A stretch of DNA of 53,095 nt, taken from assembly GCA_019310965.1 (NCBI GenBank), contig JAFDDG010000019.1, positions 1 through 53,095 of the forward strand, read 5' to 3'. The notes beneath the pieces are model-generated. The model had not been told where the DNA came from, searched no databases, and was given only the letters and a program-made list of their open reading frames with translations. Below, in pieces: positions 34,546 to 42,744 of this stretch. The position numbers and the translations under genes are program-made. The number at the start of each line of letters is the position of its first letter. Positions within the stretch are counted from its first letter, which is position 1. Origin of the DNA: Deltaproteobacteria bacterium. Lineage in GTDB: Bacteria; Myxococcota_A; UBA9160; SMWR01.

Positions 34546-35148
34546 GTGCCGAACGAGTTCTTCGAGGGCTTCCTCGGCAAGGCGCTGGCGCGCGTGCGGC
34601 TTCCGAAACGCGTGCAAGGTCCCATCGGCGTGGTGCTGCGCGGCCGTGACGGCGGCGAGTGGAGCGTGCACCTGGGCCACACCGCGGCGCGGGTCGAGGC
34701 GGGTCTAGACGACGCGCTCGCCTTCACCTGGGTGCAGAGCGTCGACGACTGGCGCGGGGCGCTCTGGGAAGGCCGGGGCGGGGAGGGCGGCAAGTGGGCG
34801 CAGCTCGCCTTCAATCCGGCGCGCGTCGCCCAGTTCGCGCAGGAGCGTCCGCTGCCCAACGCGCCGAGCGCCGCCATCGGAGAGCTCGCCCGCGCCGCCG
34901 GGCTCTTTGAGCTCCGCATCACCGGTGCGCCGGGCGGCGACTGGGCGGCCGCCGTGCAGCTCGGCTCCGGGCCGGTCGCCAGCAAGCCGGATGCCCGGCT
35001 CACCCTCTCCGACGACGACGCCGTGGCGCTGGCCGGTGGCGCCGTCTCGCCGCTGGAGGCCTTCGTGAAGGGCCGCGTCCATTTCGACGGCGACTCCTCC
35101 CTGCTCCTCAAGCTGCCCGGACTGGCCCGGGCGGCGGCGGGGCTCTAG
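34546..35148 (+). CDS. SCP2 sterol-carrier-domain protein
   Basis: A 200-residue protein from GTG 34546. The C-terminal half has the SCP2 pattern: ARLTLSDDDAVALAGGAVSPLEAFVKGRVHFDGDSSLLLKL, where the final strands and helix close the lipid pocket. The N-terminal half (about 1-90) repeats a similar beta-rich layout (GVVLRGRDGGEWSVHLG, DDALAFTWVQSVDDWRGALW), so this may be a tandem pair of degenerate and intact SCP2 domains. SCP2 domains bind fatty acyl-CoA, sterols or other hydrophobic ligands. It sits between tRNA-Val and tRNA-Asp, which may simply be the operon layout. Confidence 0.75.
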   Translation: MPNEFFEGFLGKALARVRLPKRVQGPIGVVLRGRDGGEWSVHLGHTAARVEAGLDDALAFTWVQSVDDWRGALWEGRGGEGGKWAQLAFNPARVAQFAQERPLPNAPSAAIGELARAAGLFELRITGAPGGDWAAAVQLGSGPVASKPDARLTLSDDDAVALAGGAVSPLEAFVKGRVHFDGDSSLLLKLPGLARAAAGL

Positions 35149-35211
35149 CCACCCGGGACGCGCTTTCCGAGCCCCGCGCTTTTTGCTATTCGACCCCACT
35201 CGGCCGTCGTG

Positions 35212-35288
35212 GGGGCGGTAGTTCAATTGGTTAGAGCACCGGCCTGTCACGCCGGAAGTTGCGGGTTCGAGTCCCGTCCGCCCCGCCA
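35212..35288 (+). tRNA. tRNA-Asp (GTC)
   Basis: Acceptor GGGGCGG pairs with CCGCCCC, D-arm AGTTCAATTGGTTAGAGC, anticodon stem CCGGC/GCCGG around CTGTCAC gives GTC, T-arm GCGGGTTCGAGTCCCGT, discriminator G and CCA encoded at 35286-35288. Confidence 0.96.
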
Positions 35289-35317
35289 CCATCTCAGCGA
35301 TAGCGTCCAGAGAGGCG
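35287..35317 (+). repeat. tRNA-downstream direct repeat, copy 2
   Basis: 31 bases identical to 28261-28291 except one T to C change, overlapping the last two bases of tRNA-Asp. A shorter third copy of the AGCGATAGCGTTCAG core lies at 35351-35365. The 284-base stretch up to the next gene (35573) holds these repeats and no gene I can support. Confidence 0.8.
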
Positions 35318-35318
35318 G

Positions 35319-35346
35319 GGCCGCTGCGAAGCAGAAGGCCCATCCA
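35319..35346 (-). repeat. 28-base repeat, inverted partner of 28383-28410
   Basis: Exact reverse complement of 28383-28410. In copy 1 the 31-base direct repeat and this module are 91 bases apart; here they are adjacent (one base apart) and this module is inverted, so the composite has been rearranged rather than simply duplicated. Confidence 0.75.
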
Positions 35347-35572
35347 CACTAGCGATAGCGTTCAGCAGGGAGTGGAATCGGCCGCAGGCCGAGCTCCCTC
35401 ACAGACTGACGCCTGAATCGCGGGCCTTTGGGTGCTCTGTCGGGCGAGTTCGAAGCGGGCTGAGTGCCAGCGTGCAGCCAGGGCCCGCGGCCGGTCCTGC
35501 TGGCGAACGACTGTTGTGGATCACCGGCGATCCGGCCGCGGCGCCGGACGTGTTTCCAGGCATACTTCCCGG

Positions 35573-36589
35573 ATGATCCGAGCCCTCGTGGCATTCGTGG
35601 CCGGCGGCCTCTTGGTGGCCGGTGTCTTCTTCGCGCAGCGCTTCACCGCGACGGCGCCTGCGTCCGAGCTCGTCAGCGCGGCGGCGAGCGAGGCCGCGGC
35701 GGCCAACCGCGAGAGCATGCGGCCGCATCTCTCCCAGCTCCTCACGGGCGACATCGAAACCCGGCGGGCCATTCTCGACGAGCATTTCTACGGCCCCAAG
35801 ATCGAGGAAGCCCGGCGGCTGTATCCCGTGCGGGAGGAGGTGCTCGAGATCGAGGGCGTCTACACCGAGGTCTTCGAGCCGGCCGGCGGCGTTGCGCCGG
35901 GCAACGCCGGCCGCGTGTTGATCAACCTTCACGGGGGCGCCTTCTCGCTGGGCGCGCGCACCGAGGGGCGGCTCGAGTCGATTCCGGTCGCGTTTGTATC
36001 GGGCATGCGGGTCGTGAGCGTCGACTACCGGCAGGGGCCCGAGCATCGCTTCCCGGCGGCGAGCGAGGACGTCGCCACGGTCTACCGCCACCTGCTCGAG
36101 ACACACGCGCCCGCCCAGATCGGAGTCTTCGGCTGCTCGGCCGGGGGAATGCTCACGGCGCAGGCGGTCGCCTGGTTCGACGCGAACGATCTGCCCCAGC
36201 CCGGCGCAGTGGGGATCTTCTGCGCGGGCGCCGGCAAGTTCGCCGTCGGTGACGCCGCCGTGATCGGCGCCGCGTTCGGAGAGTTCGAGGGCGGGGGCGA
36301 GCTGGACTACTTCGCCGACGCGGACTGGAACGATCCGCTGGTCGCGCCCATCGAGCATCCCGCTCTGTTGAGCCGGTTTCCCCCGGCGCTCATCGTGACG
36401 AGCACCCGCGACGGCGCGTTGAGCTCGGCCATCGTGACCCATCAGCGGCTCGTCGGCGCGGGAGTCGAGGCCGAGCTCCACGTCTACGAAGGCCTGCCGC
36501 ACTACTTCTTCGCGGACACGGGGCTGCCGGAGTCGCGCCACGTCTTCGACGTGATCGCGCGCTTCTTCACTCGGCGCCTCGCGCGCTGA
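35573..36589 (+). CDS. HSL-family alpha/beta hydrolase (esterase), membrane-anchored
   Basis: A 338-residue protein from ATG 35573. Residues 4-21 (ALVAFVAGGLLVAGVFFA) form a signal anchor or signal peptide. The esterase body has the hormone-sensitive-lipase oxyanion motif HGGAF at 120-124, the nucleophile in GCSAGG (Ser189), acid Asp280 in STRDGAL and His310 in EGLPHYFF. The DYRQGPEHRFPAA stretch near 151-163 is the family's DYRLAPEHPFPAA. HSL-type enzymes hydrolyse short acyl esters. It starts the accessory catabolic region. Confidence 0.88.
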   Translation: MIRALVAFVAGGLLVAGVFFAQRFTATAPASELVSAAASEAAAANRESMRPHLSQLLTGDIETRRAILDEHFYGPKIEEARRLYPVREEVLEIEGVYTEVFEPAGGVAPGNAGRVLINLHGGAFSLGARTEGRLESIPVAFVSGMRVVSVDYRQGPEHRFPAASEDVATVYRHLLETHAPAQIGVFGCSAGGMLTAQAVAWFDANDLPQPGAVGIFCAGAGKFAVGDAAVIGAAFGEFEGGGELDYFADADWNDPLVAPIEHPALLSRFPPALIVTSTRDGALSSAIVTHQRLVGAGVEAELHVYEGLPHYFFADTGLPESRHVFDVIARFFTRRLAR

Positions 36590-36713
36590 GCCGAGTGAAG
36601 CGGGGCTTCGGCACGCACGCGCCCGATGGGACATCACGCGCGGCGTCATCCATCTCGGAGAAGAGGGGTCGGCCGGTATCAGCCGCCCCGCGCGGTAGAG
36701 GAGGACAGTGTCG

Positions 36714-37076
36714 ATGAACGCAGAAACTGCCGTCCGGGACCTCTGCAAGGCGTTCTCCCGCATGGACGTCGAGGAGATCCTCGCTCGCTTCACCGAGGAT
36801 GCGGTCTACGAGAAGATGCCCGTGGGCCGCTTCGCCGGGAAGGAGGAGATCCGCGGCACCCTGGCCGAGTTCTTCGGGCCCGGAGTGACGGTGGAGTTCG
36901 AGATCCTGAATCTGGCGGCTGACGAAGGACGTGTGCTCACAGAGCGGGTCGTCCACTTCACGGCGGGCGGCAACGAGATCTCGCTGCCCGTGATGGGGAT
37001 CTTCGAAGTCGCCCCCGACGGCCGGATCGCCGCCTGGCGCGACTACTTCGACAAGGGGCAGGCCGGCCTGGTCTGA
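36714..37076 (+). CDS. NTF2-like protein, limonene-epoxide-hydrolase/SnoaL type
   Basis: A 120-residue cone-shaped alpha+beta fold. ATG 36714 is preceded by AGGAGG nine bases away. The pattern LCKAFSRMDVEEILARFTEDAVYEKMP, GRFAGKEEIRGTL and a final WRDYFD matches the limonene-1,2-epoxide hydrolase branch. In that enzyme an Asp-Arg-Asp triad acts; here the segment TERVVHF appears to keep the Arg but has Val where the first Asp would be, while the WRDYFD Asp is present, so epoxide hydrolysis is doubtful. I treat it as an NTF2-like protein of unknown ligand. Confidence 0.72.
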   Translation: MNAETAVRDLCKAFSRMDVEEILARFTEDAVYEKMPVGRFAGKEEIRGTLAEFFGPGVTVEFEILNLAADEGRVLTERVVHFTAGGNEISLPVMGIFEVAPDGRIAAWRDYFDKGQAGLV

Positions 37077-37106
37077 GGGGCTCGGCCACGTCGCTTGCTG
37101 GCGGTC

Positions 37107-37739
37107 CTACACGCCCAGCGCCGCCGCGCGTTTCGTCCGGAAGCGGGCGATGCCGACCCACCAACGTCCTGCCATGCCGAGGAGGAGGGTTGCGGCGAAG
37201 GGCACGTAGAAGAGCGTGCCCTGTGCAACTCGGCCGAGGTAGGCCACCGCGAAGGCGACCCAGATCGAGTAGAGGCCCCACTTGTGGAGACCGACCCAGA
37301 GCCATCGGGGCAGTGGGCGGGTGGTCGCGTCGAATGATGTCAACATCATCAAGCCGATGAAGGCATAGATCACGACACCCCCCTCCCGGAAGATGTCGCG
37401 CTCGGCGGGGATGAACCCGGCCCGATCGAGCAGCACGATGAAGCCGATGTGAAAGAAGTGCGCGCAGCCGAATGAGAAGCCGAGCTGTCGGCGGTTTCGC
37501 ATCAGCCACTTCGCGAACTCTCCACGGGAGAAGTGGAGTACGGACGAGGCGACGAGTGTGCCGATGAATAGGACGAGACCGATGCGCAGCGTGCCGCGGG
37601 CGCAGACCCGGAGCCCCTCCTCTCCGGTGCCGTAGATGCCGAGTCCCAGCCCGATCTGCAGGAAGAGCGCCGCCGCGGTCCAGGCCAGCAAGACCCAGCC
37701 GTTCAGTCGCCGGTGGTGAAAGAGGGACTCGGTCTGCAC
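37107..37739 (-). CDS. Ferric-reductase-like haem-binding membrane protein
   Basis: A 210-residue protein from GTG 37739 with six predicted membrane helices. Conserved histidines lie in SVLHFSRGEF, CAHFFHIGF and GLHKWGLYSIW, in the spacing typical of ferric reductase or cytochrome b-type domains with two haems. There is no NADPH- or flavin-binding domain, so it must receive electrons from a partner. MsrQ, the haem partner of periplasmic MsrP, has a similar length and topology, but no msrP is adjacent. I therefore call it a ferric-reductase-like electron-transfer protein. Confidence 0.78.
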   Translation of the reverse strand: MQTESLFHHRRLNGWVLLAWTAAALFLQIGLGLGIYGTGEEGLRVCARGTLRIGLVLFIGTLVASSVLHFSRGEFAKWLMRNRRQLGFSFGCAHFFHIGFIVLLDRAGFIPAERDIFREGGVVIYAFIGLMMLTSFDATTRPLPRWLWVGLHKWGLYSIWVAFAVAYLGRVAQGTLFYVPFAATLLLGMAGRWWVGIARFRTKRAAALGV

Positions 37740-37938
37740 GACGCCATTCTTAGCGCTCCACCGGTCGCGCTGGAAGGGCAGGCGGAGAAGGCGGGTACCC
37801 ACCACTGCGGTGAGCAGGCCGGTGCGCTCCTTCCGGGTCTGGTCCCGTATCCTCGACCCAGAGTCACCCGTCTTGAGGGCAGGAACGGTGACGGGGCTAC
37901 GGAGGCACACGGCAGATGCCTGACGGCAACTACCGCGC

Positions 37939-38622
37939 TCAGGGAGCGGCGTCGCGCACGATGACGAATCCACTTTCTCGTCCCACCAGTTCACTCCAGC
38001 CCGGGTCGGGCGGACGCGGCGCGTCGACCGCGGTGAGGAGGCTGTCGGGTCCGGTGAGGTGCAGCACGGCGATGCCCGCAGCGTCGAGAGGCGGGACCCC
38101 GAGCCGATCGGCAGCACGACGTGTCGCGGGTGGATCGACGTGCAGCTGCTCGTAGCCCTGGGTTCCGGGGGTGCCGCGCCGAAGCGGTGCGTGGACCGAA
38201 CGCCAGTGTTCGTGGAACCGTGCGAGCTCCACCCCGGATCGTGTGTGGATGAGGTAGAGGTACCGGTTCCGTTCCGAGGACGAACCTTCGATGCGGTGGA
38301 TCCAGCCGACCGATAGGCCGACGACGGAGCCCCGCTCGGGGGTTGCTGCGGCGAGGGCAGCCATCACGGCCTCGAGGTTCTCGCCCTCGAACGTGGAGAC
38401 GGATCTCACGGGAGAAGGCTCGGTTCGAGCGGGGATGCGATCCGTGGCACGCCACGCGCCGCTGGAATCGGAGTGCAGCACGATGGCGAGGGCGCGGACG
38501 TCGGCGTCGAGCGGGGGGCCATGCGCGCGTTCGAGGCCGGGGTTGCTGCACGCTCCGATCGACAGCGCGCACAGCAATAGCAGCCACTTTCGCGAGCTCT
38601 CCGTCCGAAAGGCCTCCGTCAC
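37939..38622 (-). CDS. Lipoprotein with EthD-like domain
   Basis: A 227-residue protein from GTG 38622, preceded by AGGAGGAAG. The N-terminus is a lipoprotein signal: SSRKWLLLLCALSIGAC with lipobox IGAC. The body is an EthD-type dimeric alpha+beta barrel: YLYLIHTRSGVELARFHEHW then RSVHAPLRRGTPGTQGYEQLHVDP, resembling the helper protein domain of the EthB ether-degrading P450 system. EthD domains are usually cytosolic and rarely lipoproteins, so this is unusual. A candidate SigF-type promoter lies 88 bases upstream. Confidence 0.72.
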   Translation of the reverse strand: MTEAFRTESSRKWLLLLCALSIGACSNPGLERAHGPPLDADVRALAIVLHSDSSGAWRATDRIPARTEPSPVRSVSTFEGENLEAVMAALAAATPERGSVVGLSVGWIHRIEGSSSERNRYLYLIHTRSGVELARFHEHWRSVHAPLRRGTPGTQGYEQLHVDPPATRRAADRLGVPPLDAAGIAVLHLTGPDSLLTAVDAPRPPDPGWSELVGRESGFVIVRDAAP

Positions 38623-38710
38623 GTCTTCCTCCTGGCAGCCGCCAGCATACCCTTTCGCCGGTGGCGCGAGTGCCGTCGATCGGCGGCACTCCGGGCCCCA
38701 TCCTCGTTGC

Positions 38711-38736
38711 TGCGAATCAACTGTCGCCTCGGTTAC
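38711..38736 (-). promoter_or_regulatory. Possible SigF-type promoter for the EthD lipoprotein gene
   Basis: On the minus strand GTAACC (38736-38731), 16 bases, then CGCA (38714-38711), against GTAACC-N16-CGTA upstream of the two sigma genes. The GGTTACGCTG core around the -35 is identical to that at 13134-13143. It lies 88 bases upstream of the GTG at 38622. One position off the pattern and no experiment, so tentative. Confidence 0.35.
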
Positions 38737-38789
38737 GCTGCGCAGCCACCTCAACGGCGGCCCAAGGGGCCGCGAAAAGGGAGAGCCCC

Positions 38790-39296
38790 GTGACCGATCT
38801 GCAAGCGCTCGAGCGCCGCATCCGCGCGCTCGAGGACATCGAGGCCATTACCCAGGTGATGCACGACTACTGGTACGCCCTCGACCTGAAGCGCTGGGAC
38901 GCGCTCGCCGACTGCTTCACGGCGGACGTCGAGGCGGACTACGGGCGCCCGGACTGGCGCCACAGTGGACGCGATGCACTCGTCGAGTGGCTGCACGCCA
39001 ACGAGAGCGGCGAACGCTACAAGGTCAGCCACGCGGGGCACAATCCACGCGTGAAACTCGTGGGCGACGACGAAGCCACCGGTCTGTTCAAGCTGCACGA
39101 CTGGGTGCGCATCGAGCCTTCGATCACGCTGCGCAGCTGGGGGCACTACGACATGCGCTTCGTCCGGGAGGCGGACGGCAAGTGGCGGATCAAGCGGCTC
39201 GGGCTGGACTACGTCTACAAGGAGGAGCACCTGTGCTACGTGGGCAACGCTCCCCCCGAGATGACTCCTGCGCTTTCCGGCCCCGAATCGAAGTAG
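38790..39296 (+). CDS. SnoaL/NTF2-like protein
   Basis: A 168-residue protein from GTG 38790 with AGGGAGAG upstream. The opening LQALERRIRALEDIEAITQVMHDYWYALDLKRWDALADCFTADVE is the typical SnoaL/bile-acid-dehydratase-like NTF2 start. Later segments are HAGHNPRVKLVGDDEATGLFKLHDWVRIEP and WRIKRLGLDYVYKEEHL. These proteins catalyse isomerisation or dehydration or only bind hydrophobic ligands. Diverges from the EthD lipoprotein gene. Confidence 0.8.
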   Translation: MTDLQALERRIRALEDIEAITQVMHDYWYALDLKRWDALADCFTADVEADYGRPDWRHSGRDALVEWLHANESGERYKVSHAGHNPRVKLVGDDEATGLFKLHDWVRIEPSITLRSWGHYDMRFVREADGKWRIKRLGLDYVYKEEHLCYVGNAPPEMTPALSGPESK

Positions 39297-39412
39297 TCAC
39301 TCGAAGGTGCCCGGCGTGGCGCGCTCCGGCGATGCCGGGCGGATAGACCCACGCCCGGTGGTATGATCCCCCGGCGGTGGACACGCCATTGCGTCCAGCG
39401 GGAGGGAGATTC

Positions 39413-40609
39413 GTGCAACCTGCTTCGGAGAGTCGTGGTCCGTGCCGAGGGGTTCGTGTGCTCGACTTCACCACCATGGTGTCGGGACCGATCTGTACCC
39501 AGTACCTCGCCGATCTCGGCGCCGACGTGATCAAGATCGAGGCGCCGGCTGGGGACGCCTCGCGCCACACGTCGTCGAGCCAGCGCAAGGGCATGGCGGG
39601 CTTCTTTGCGCAACTGAATCGCAACAAGCGCAGCCTCGTGATCGACCTGCGCAACCCGCAGGGCGTCACGCTGGTGCACCGCCTCGCCGAGGGCGCGGAC
39701 GTCGTCGTGGAGAACTTCCGGCCTGGCGTCGCCGATCGCCTCGGCATCGGCTACGAAGCGCTCCGCGCTCGCAATCCCAAGCTCATCTACACGGCGATCA
39801 GCGGGTTCGGCACCAGCGGACCGTATGCGGGCCATCCCGCGTACGACCACATCGTGCAAGGGCTCACCGGGTTGATGCCCGCGCAGGGCGGCGAAGGCCC
39901 CCCGCGAATGCTGCAGAACGTCGCCGTCGACAAGAGCAGTGGCTTCGCGGCCGGCGCGGCCACCGTGGCGGCGCTCCTGGCGCGCGAGCGAGACGGCGGC
40001 GATGGCCAGCGCGTCGACGTTCCGATGCTCGATGCGTACGCGGCCCTCATGTTGCCCGAGGCGGTCGGCAGCAACGCCTTCCCCGAGCTCGGCCCGCCGG
40101 AAACCTCTTCGGCACAGCTCTTCCGGACCTGGGAGACGAAGGACGGCCATATCGTGGGAATCGTGGTGCAGGACGTCCAATACAAGGGGCTGTGCAAGAT
40201 GCTCGAGCGCGAGGATCTCAGCGAGGACGAGCGCTTTGCGGCGCTGGTCCCGCGCTTTCAGAACATCGATGCGCTGTACGCGATCATGGAGAGCGAGTTT
40301 CTGAAATGGCCGTCGGCCGTGCTGGTCGAGCGGGCGCGGCGCTTCGGTGTGCCGTTCGGACCCGTCCACGATTTCGAGGGCTTCCTCCAGGACGCGCAGA
40401 CCCAGCACAACGGGACCGTGTTCGAGGTTGAGGACACCGACGGCGATCGCACGCGCTACCTCACGCATCCCGCGCGTTTCGCACAGACGCCGGCGGTCTT
40501 CACGCGCCCCCCGCCCGCGTTGGCTGAGCACTCCGACGCCGTACTTGCGGAAGCCGGCTTTGCGGACGACGAGGTGAGCGCGCTGCGCGCCAGCGGCGCT
40601 CTCGGCTGA
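39413..40609 (+). CDS. Class III CoA transferase (CaiB/BaiF family)
   Basis: A 398-residue protein from GTG 39413 with GGGAGGGAG a few bases upstream; a longer GTG start at 39377 is less supported. Family marks: GVRVLDFTTMVSGP near 13-26, YLADLGADVIKIEAPAGD near 31-48, NRNKRSLVIDLRNPQG near 69-84, the catalytic Asp173 in VAVDKSSGFAAG, and VDVPMLDAYAAL. Such enzymes move CoA between carboxylic acids, for example in carnitine, bile-acid, benzylsuccinate or oxalate pathways. It probably activates the substrate of the surrounding catabolic genes. Converges on the SnoaL gene ending at 40678. Confidence 0.92.
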   Translation: MQPASESRGPCRGVRVLDFTTMVSGPICTQYLADLGADVIKIEAPAGDASRHTSSSQRKGMAGFFAQLNRNKRSLVIDLRNPQGVTLVHRLAEGADVVVENFRPGVADRLGIGYEALRARNPKLIYTAISGFGTSGPYAGHPAYDHIVQGLTGLMPAQGGEGPPRMLQNVAVDKSSGFAAGAATVAALLARERDGGDGQRVDVPMLDAYAALMLPEAVGSNAFPELGPPETSSAQLFRTWETKDGHIVGIVVQDVQYKGLCKMLEREDLSEDERFAALVPRFQNIDALYAIMESEFLKWPSAVLVERARRFGVPFGPVHDFEGFLQDAQTQHNGTVFEVEDTDGDRTRYLTHPARFAQTPAVFTRPPPALAEHSDAVLAEAGFADDEVSALRASGALG

Positions 40610-40677
40610 GCGCCAGCAGTGGCGCTCCGGCCCCGGACTGCAACCCAGACCGTGGTCCGCTGTGCTGTGCTCGGGTG

Positions 40678-41163
40678 CTAGAGGGGGTCGATCTGAAGCT
40701 CGCCGGGGAAGTCGAAGACGAGAGCGTCGCGAGTGGGAGCGGCGAGTGCGTGAAAGCGCCGGTGTTCGAACCACCAGCGTCCGTCGACTCGCCGAAAGCG
40801 GTCGTGGTAGACACCAAAGACCTGTGTCCACCGGCCCGATGCCTTCTCCTGTCTCAGCTCGCACATGTAGTTGCGGCCGGTTGCGTTGTCGCCGTCTGGC
40901 CTGATTTCGATGCGTGTGTTGAGAAATACGAACTGGAAGAACTCGTATCTCGCTATGGCATCCGCAATGAAGCGACCGAGTGCCTCGGGACCTTCCAGCT
41001 CGATCGGGTCCCGCCTGGGGGGCGTGATCTCGATCCGCGCACTGCCGAGAAAGAGCTCACCGAGCTCGTTCCAGGCGCGGCGATTGACGGTATCCGCATA
41101 GGCGCCGAGCAGCCTCTGGATCGCGACGTAGTTCACGGTTTCTGCGAGCAACGGATCCTGCAA
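40678..41163 (-). CDS. SnoaL-like NTF2 protein
   Basis: A 161-residue protein that starts at TTG 41163 with a strong AGGAGGA site a few bases upstream. The pattern is AIQRLLGAYADTVNRRAWNELGELFLGSARIEI, then a hydrophobic core RYEFFQFVFLNTRIEI and WTQVFGVYHDRFRRVDGRWWFEHRRF, the SnoaL-like fold. Function not determinable; ketosteroid-isomerase-like chemistry or ligand binding is plausible. It follows the GPH-type transporter gene by 18 bases on the same strand, so a shared transcript is likely. Confidence 0.8.
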   Translation of the reverse strand: MQDPLLAETVNYVAIQRLLGAYADTVNRRAWNELGELFLGSARIEITPPRRDPIELEGPEALGRFIADAIARYEFFQFVFLNTRIEIRPDGDNATGRNYMCELRQEKASGRWTQVFGVYHDRFRRVDGRWWFEHRRFHALAAPTRDALVFDFPGELQIDPL

Positions 41164-41181
41164 TGTTCTCCTCCTCGAGCG

Positions 41182-42594
41182 TCAGGGACGCGCTTCGAGC
41201 TCGCGCCGGATTTCGGCGTGGCGGACCCGGTCGATGCGATAGCGAGCGTAGAAGAAGAGCGAGATGACGGCGGGCAGCACCGTGAGCGGTCCTGCGACCA
41301 CACCGAAGTTGTGGAGCGTGTCTGGATCGACCTCGCCGGATCGCACGCCGACCGGGAAATCGATCACGTCGATGGCCAGGCCGGCCAGCAGGTGGCCGAG
41401 GCCCGACGTCAGCTTGCTGAATAACGAACGCGCCGCGAAGAACACGCCCTCCTGGCGTCGGCCGGTCAGGAGCTCGTGTTCGTCGGTGACATCCGCGAGA
41501 GTCGAGACGATGCTGATGACCATGACCGCACTCGCGGCGTATGACATGCCCTTCAGGGCACAGAGGATGGGGAAGAGAGCCGGTGCGCCATTCTCGGGAA
41601 ACCAGCCGAGCAGACGCAGCACGATCGGTCCCGCTACGGCAGTGACCATCCCGAGGATGCCCGCGATCAGGGTTTCGCGTTTGTCGAACCAGACGTGCAG
41701 CTTCGGCGTCAGGATCGCCGCCAGCAACAGTCCCGGAGGCGCGCCGAGCGCAAGGAAGCGGATCTGGTCCTCTCGGAGCTCGAAGAAGAAGAGGCCGACG
41801 TGTGAGGTGAGCGTCTCGTGGAGTCCCATCGTCGAGGAGAGGAAGACCATGCCCAATAGGAGCGCCTTGTAGTTGTCGTTCGTCAGACACGTGCGTATCT
41901 CGTCGAGCAGGGCCCTCGCGCTGGCACGCGGCAGGTCTGCGGGGACCTGCGAGAGAAGCGGCACCTGGTCTCTCGTGAAGTACGCCGACACGAAGATGAC
42001 GAGGATCGCGAAGAGCGCGACGCTGCTCGAGAGGATCAGGTAGCCGGTGCGATCCGAGGTGCCGGCTTCGAGTGTTCCGAAGTACGACCACGCGAGGTAG
42101 GAGACGCCCGCCGTCCCGATCAGCGTGAACACGGTGTTGTAGCTCATGAGCACGGAGCGTTCGCCGTAGTCGACCGTCATCTCCGCGCCGAGGGCCAGGT
42201 GCGGAACGTGGTAGAGGGTTTGCGCGGTGCGCAGCAGGATCGTCGCCCCGGTGAACCAGGCGAAGAGCCCGAATCTCTCGAGGTCTGCCGGCGGCGCGTA
42301 GATGGCGATGAAGAAGATTCCCATCGGAATGGGCGCGGCGTAGAGGAAGGGGTGCCGCCGGCCGAGCGGCGATCGAAAGCGGTCCGAGATCGAGCCGACC
42401 AGTGGATCGGAGACGGCGTCGAACAGCATCGCGATGGTCACGGCCAGGCCGCAGAGGGTTCCGGAGAGGCCGAGGACGTTGTTGTAGAAGAGGAAGTTGA
42501 AGGAGTTGAAGACGATGCTGATGGCGGCCTCGGCGGTGCCGCCGACGCCGTAGGCAGCCCGGGTCCGGATGGAGAGTCGCTTTGTCTCAGCCAT
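41182..42594 (-). CDS. GPH-family cation symporter (MFS)
   Basis: A 470-residue protein from ATG 42594 with about twelve membrane segments. The N-terminal YGVGGTAEAAISIVFNSFNFLFYNNVLGLSG and the DAVSDPLVGSISDRFRSPLGRRHPFLYAAPIPMG loop (about 59-93) are diagnostic for glycoside-pentoside-hexuronide:cation symporters, and DVTDEHELLTGRRQEGVFFAARSLFSK (about 370-396) is the matching later motif. Family members carry sugars, but relatives near catabolic genes are often linked to lipids or other organics. The substrate is unknown. The start has only a weak ribosome site. Followed by a SnoaL-like gene. Confidence 0.88.
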   Translation of the reverse strand: MAETKRLSIRTRAAYGVGGTAEAAISIVFNSFNFLFYNNVLGLSGTLCGLAVTIAMLFDAVSDPLVGSISDRFRSPLGRRHPFLYAAPIPMGIFFIAIYAPPADLERFGLFAWFTGATILLRTAQTLYHVPHLALGAEMTVDYGERSVLMSYNTVFTLIGTAGVSYLAWSYFGTLEAGTSDRTGYLILSSSVALFAILVIFVSAYFTRDQVPLLSQVPADLPRASARALLDEIRTCLTNDNYKALLLGMVFLSSTMGLHETLTSHVGLFFFELREDQIRFLALGAPPGLLLAAILTPKLHVWFDKRETLIAGILGMVTAVAGPIVLRLLGWFPENGAPALFPILCALKGMSYAASAVMVISIVSTLADVTDEHELLTGRRQEGVFFAARSLFSKLTSGLGHLLAGLAIDVIDFPVGVRSGEVDPDTLHNFGVVAGPLTVLPAVISLFFYARYRIDRVRHAEIRRELEARP

Positions 42595-42744
42595 GGAAGG
42601 GGCGGACCATGCGGTCGGGAAGGGCAGGGAGCATTGTCGAGGCAGCTTGGGCGAAGTCCTCAAAATCCTCAATGACGAAAGCTCGAACCCGTCTCTCGGA
42701 AAGCACAGGCCAGGCGCACGCTCGCTCCCTTACACTGCCAGACG

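Noticed and set aside
40609..40626. Terminator hairpin after the CoA transferase
   Set aside because: Six-base stem without a U tract is too weak.
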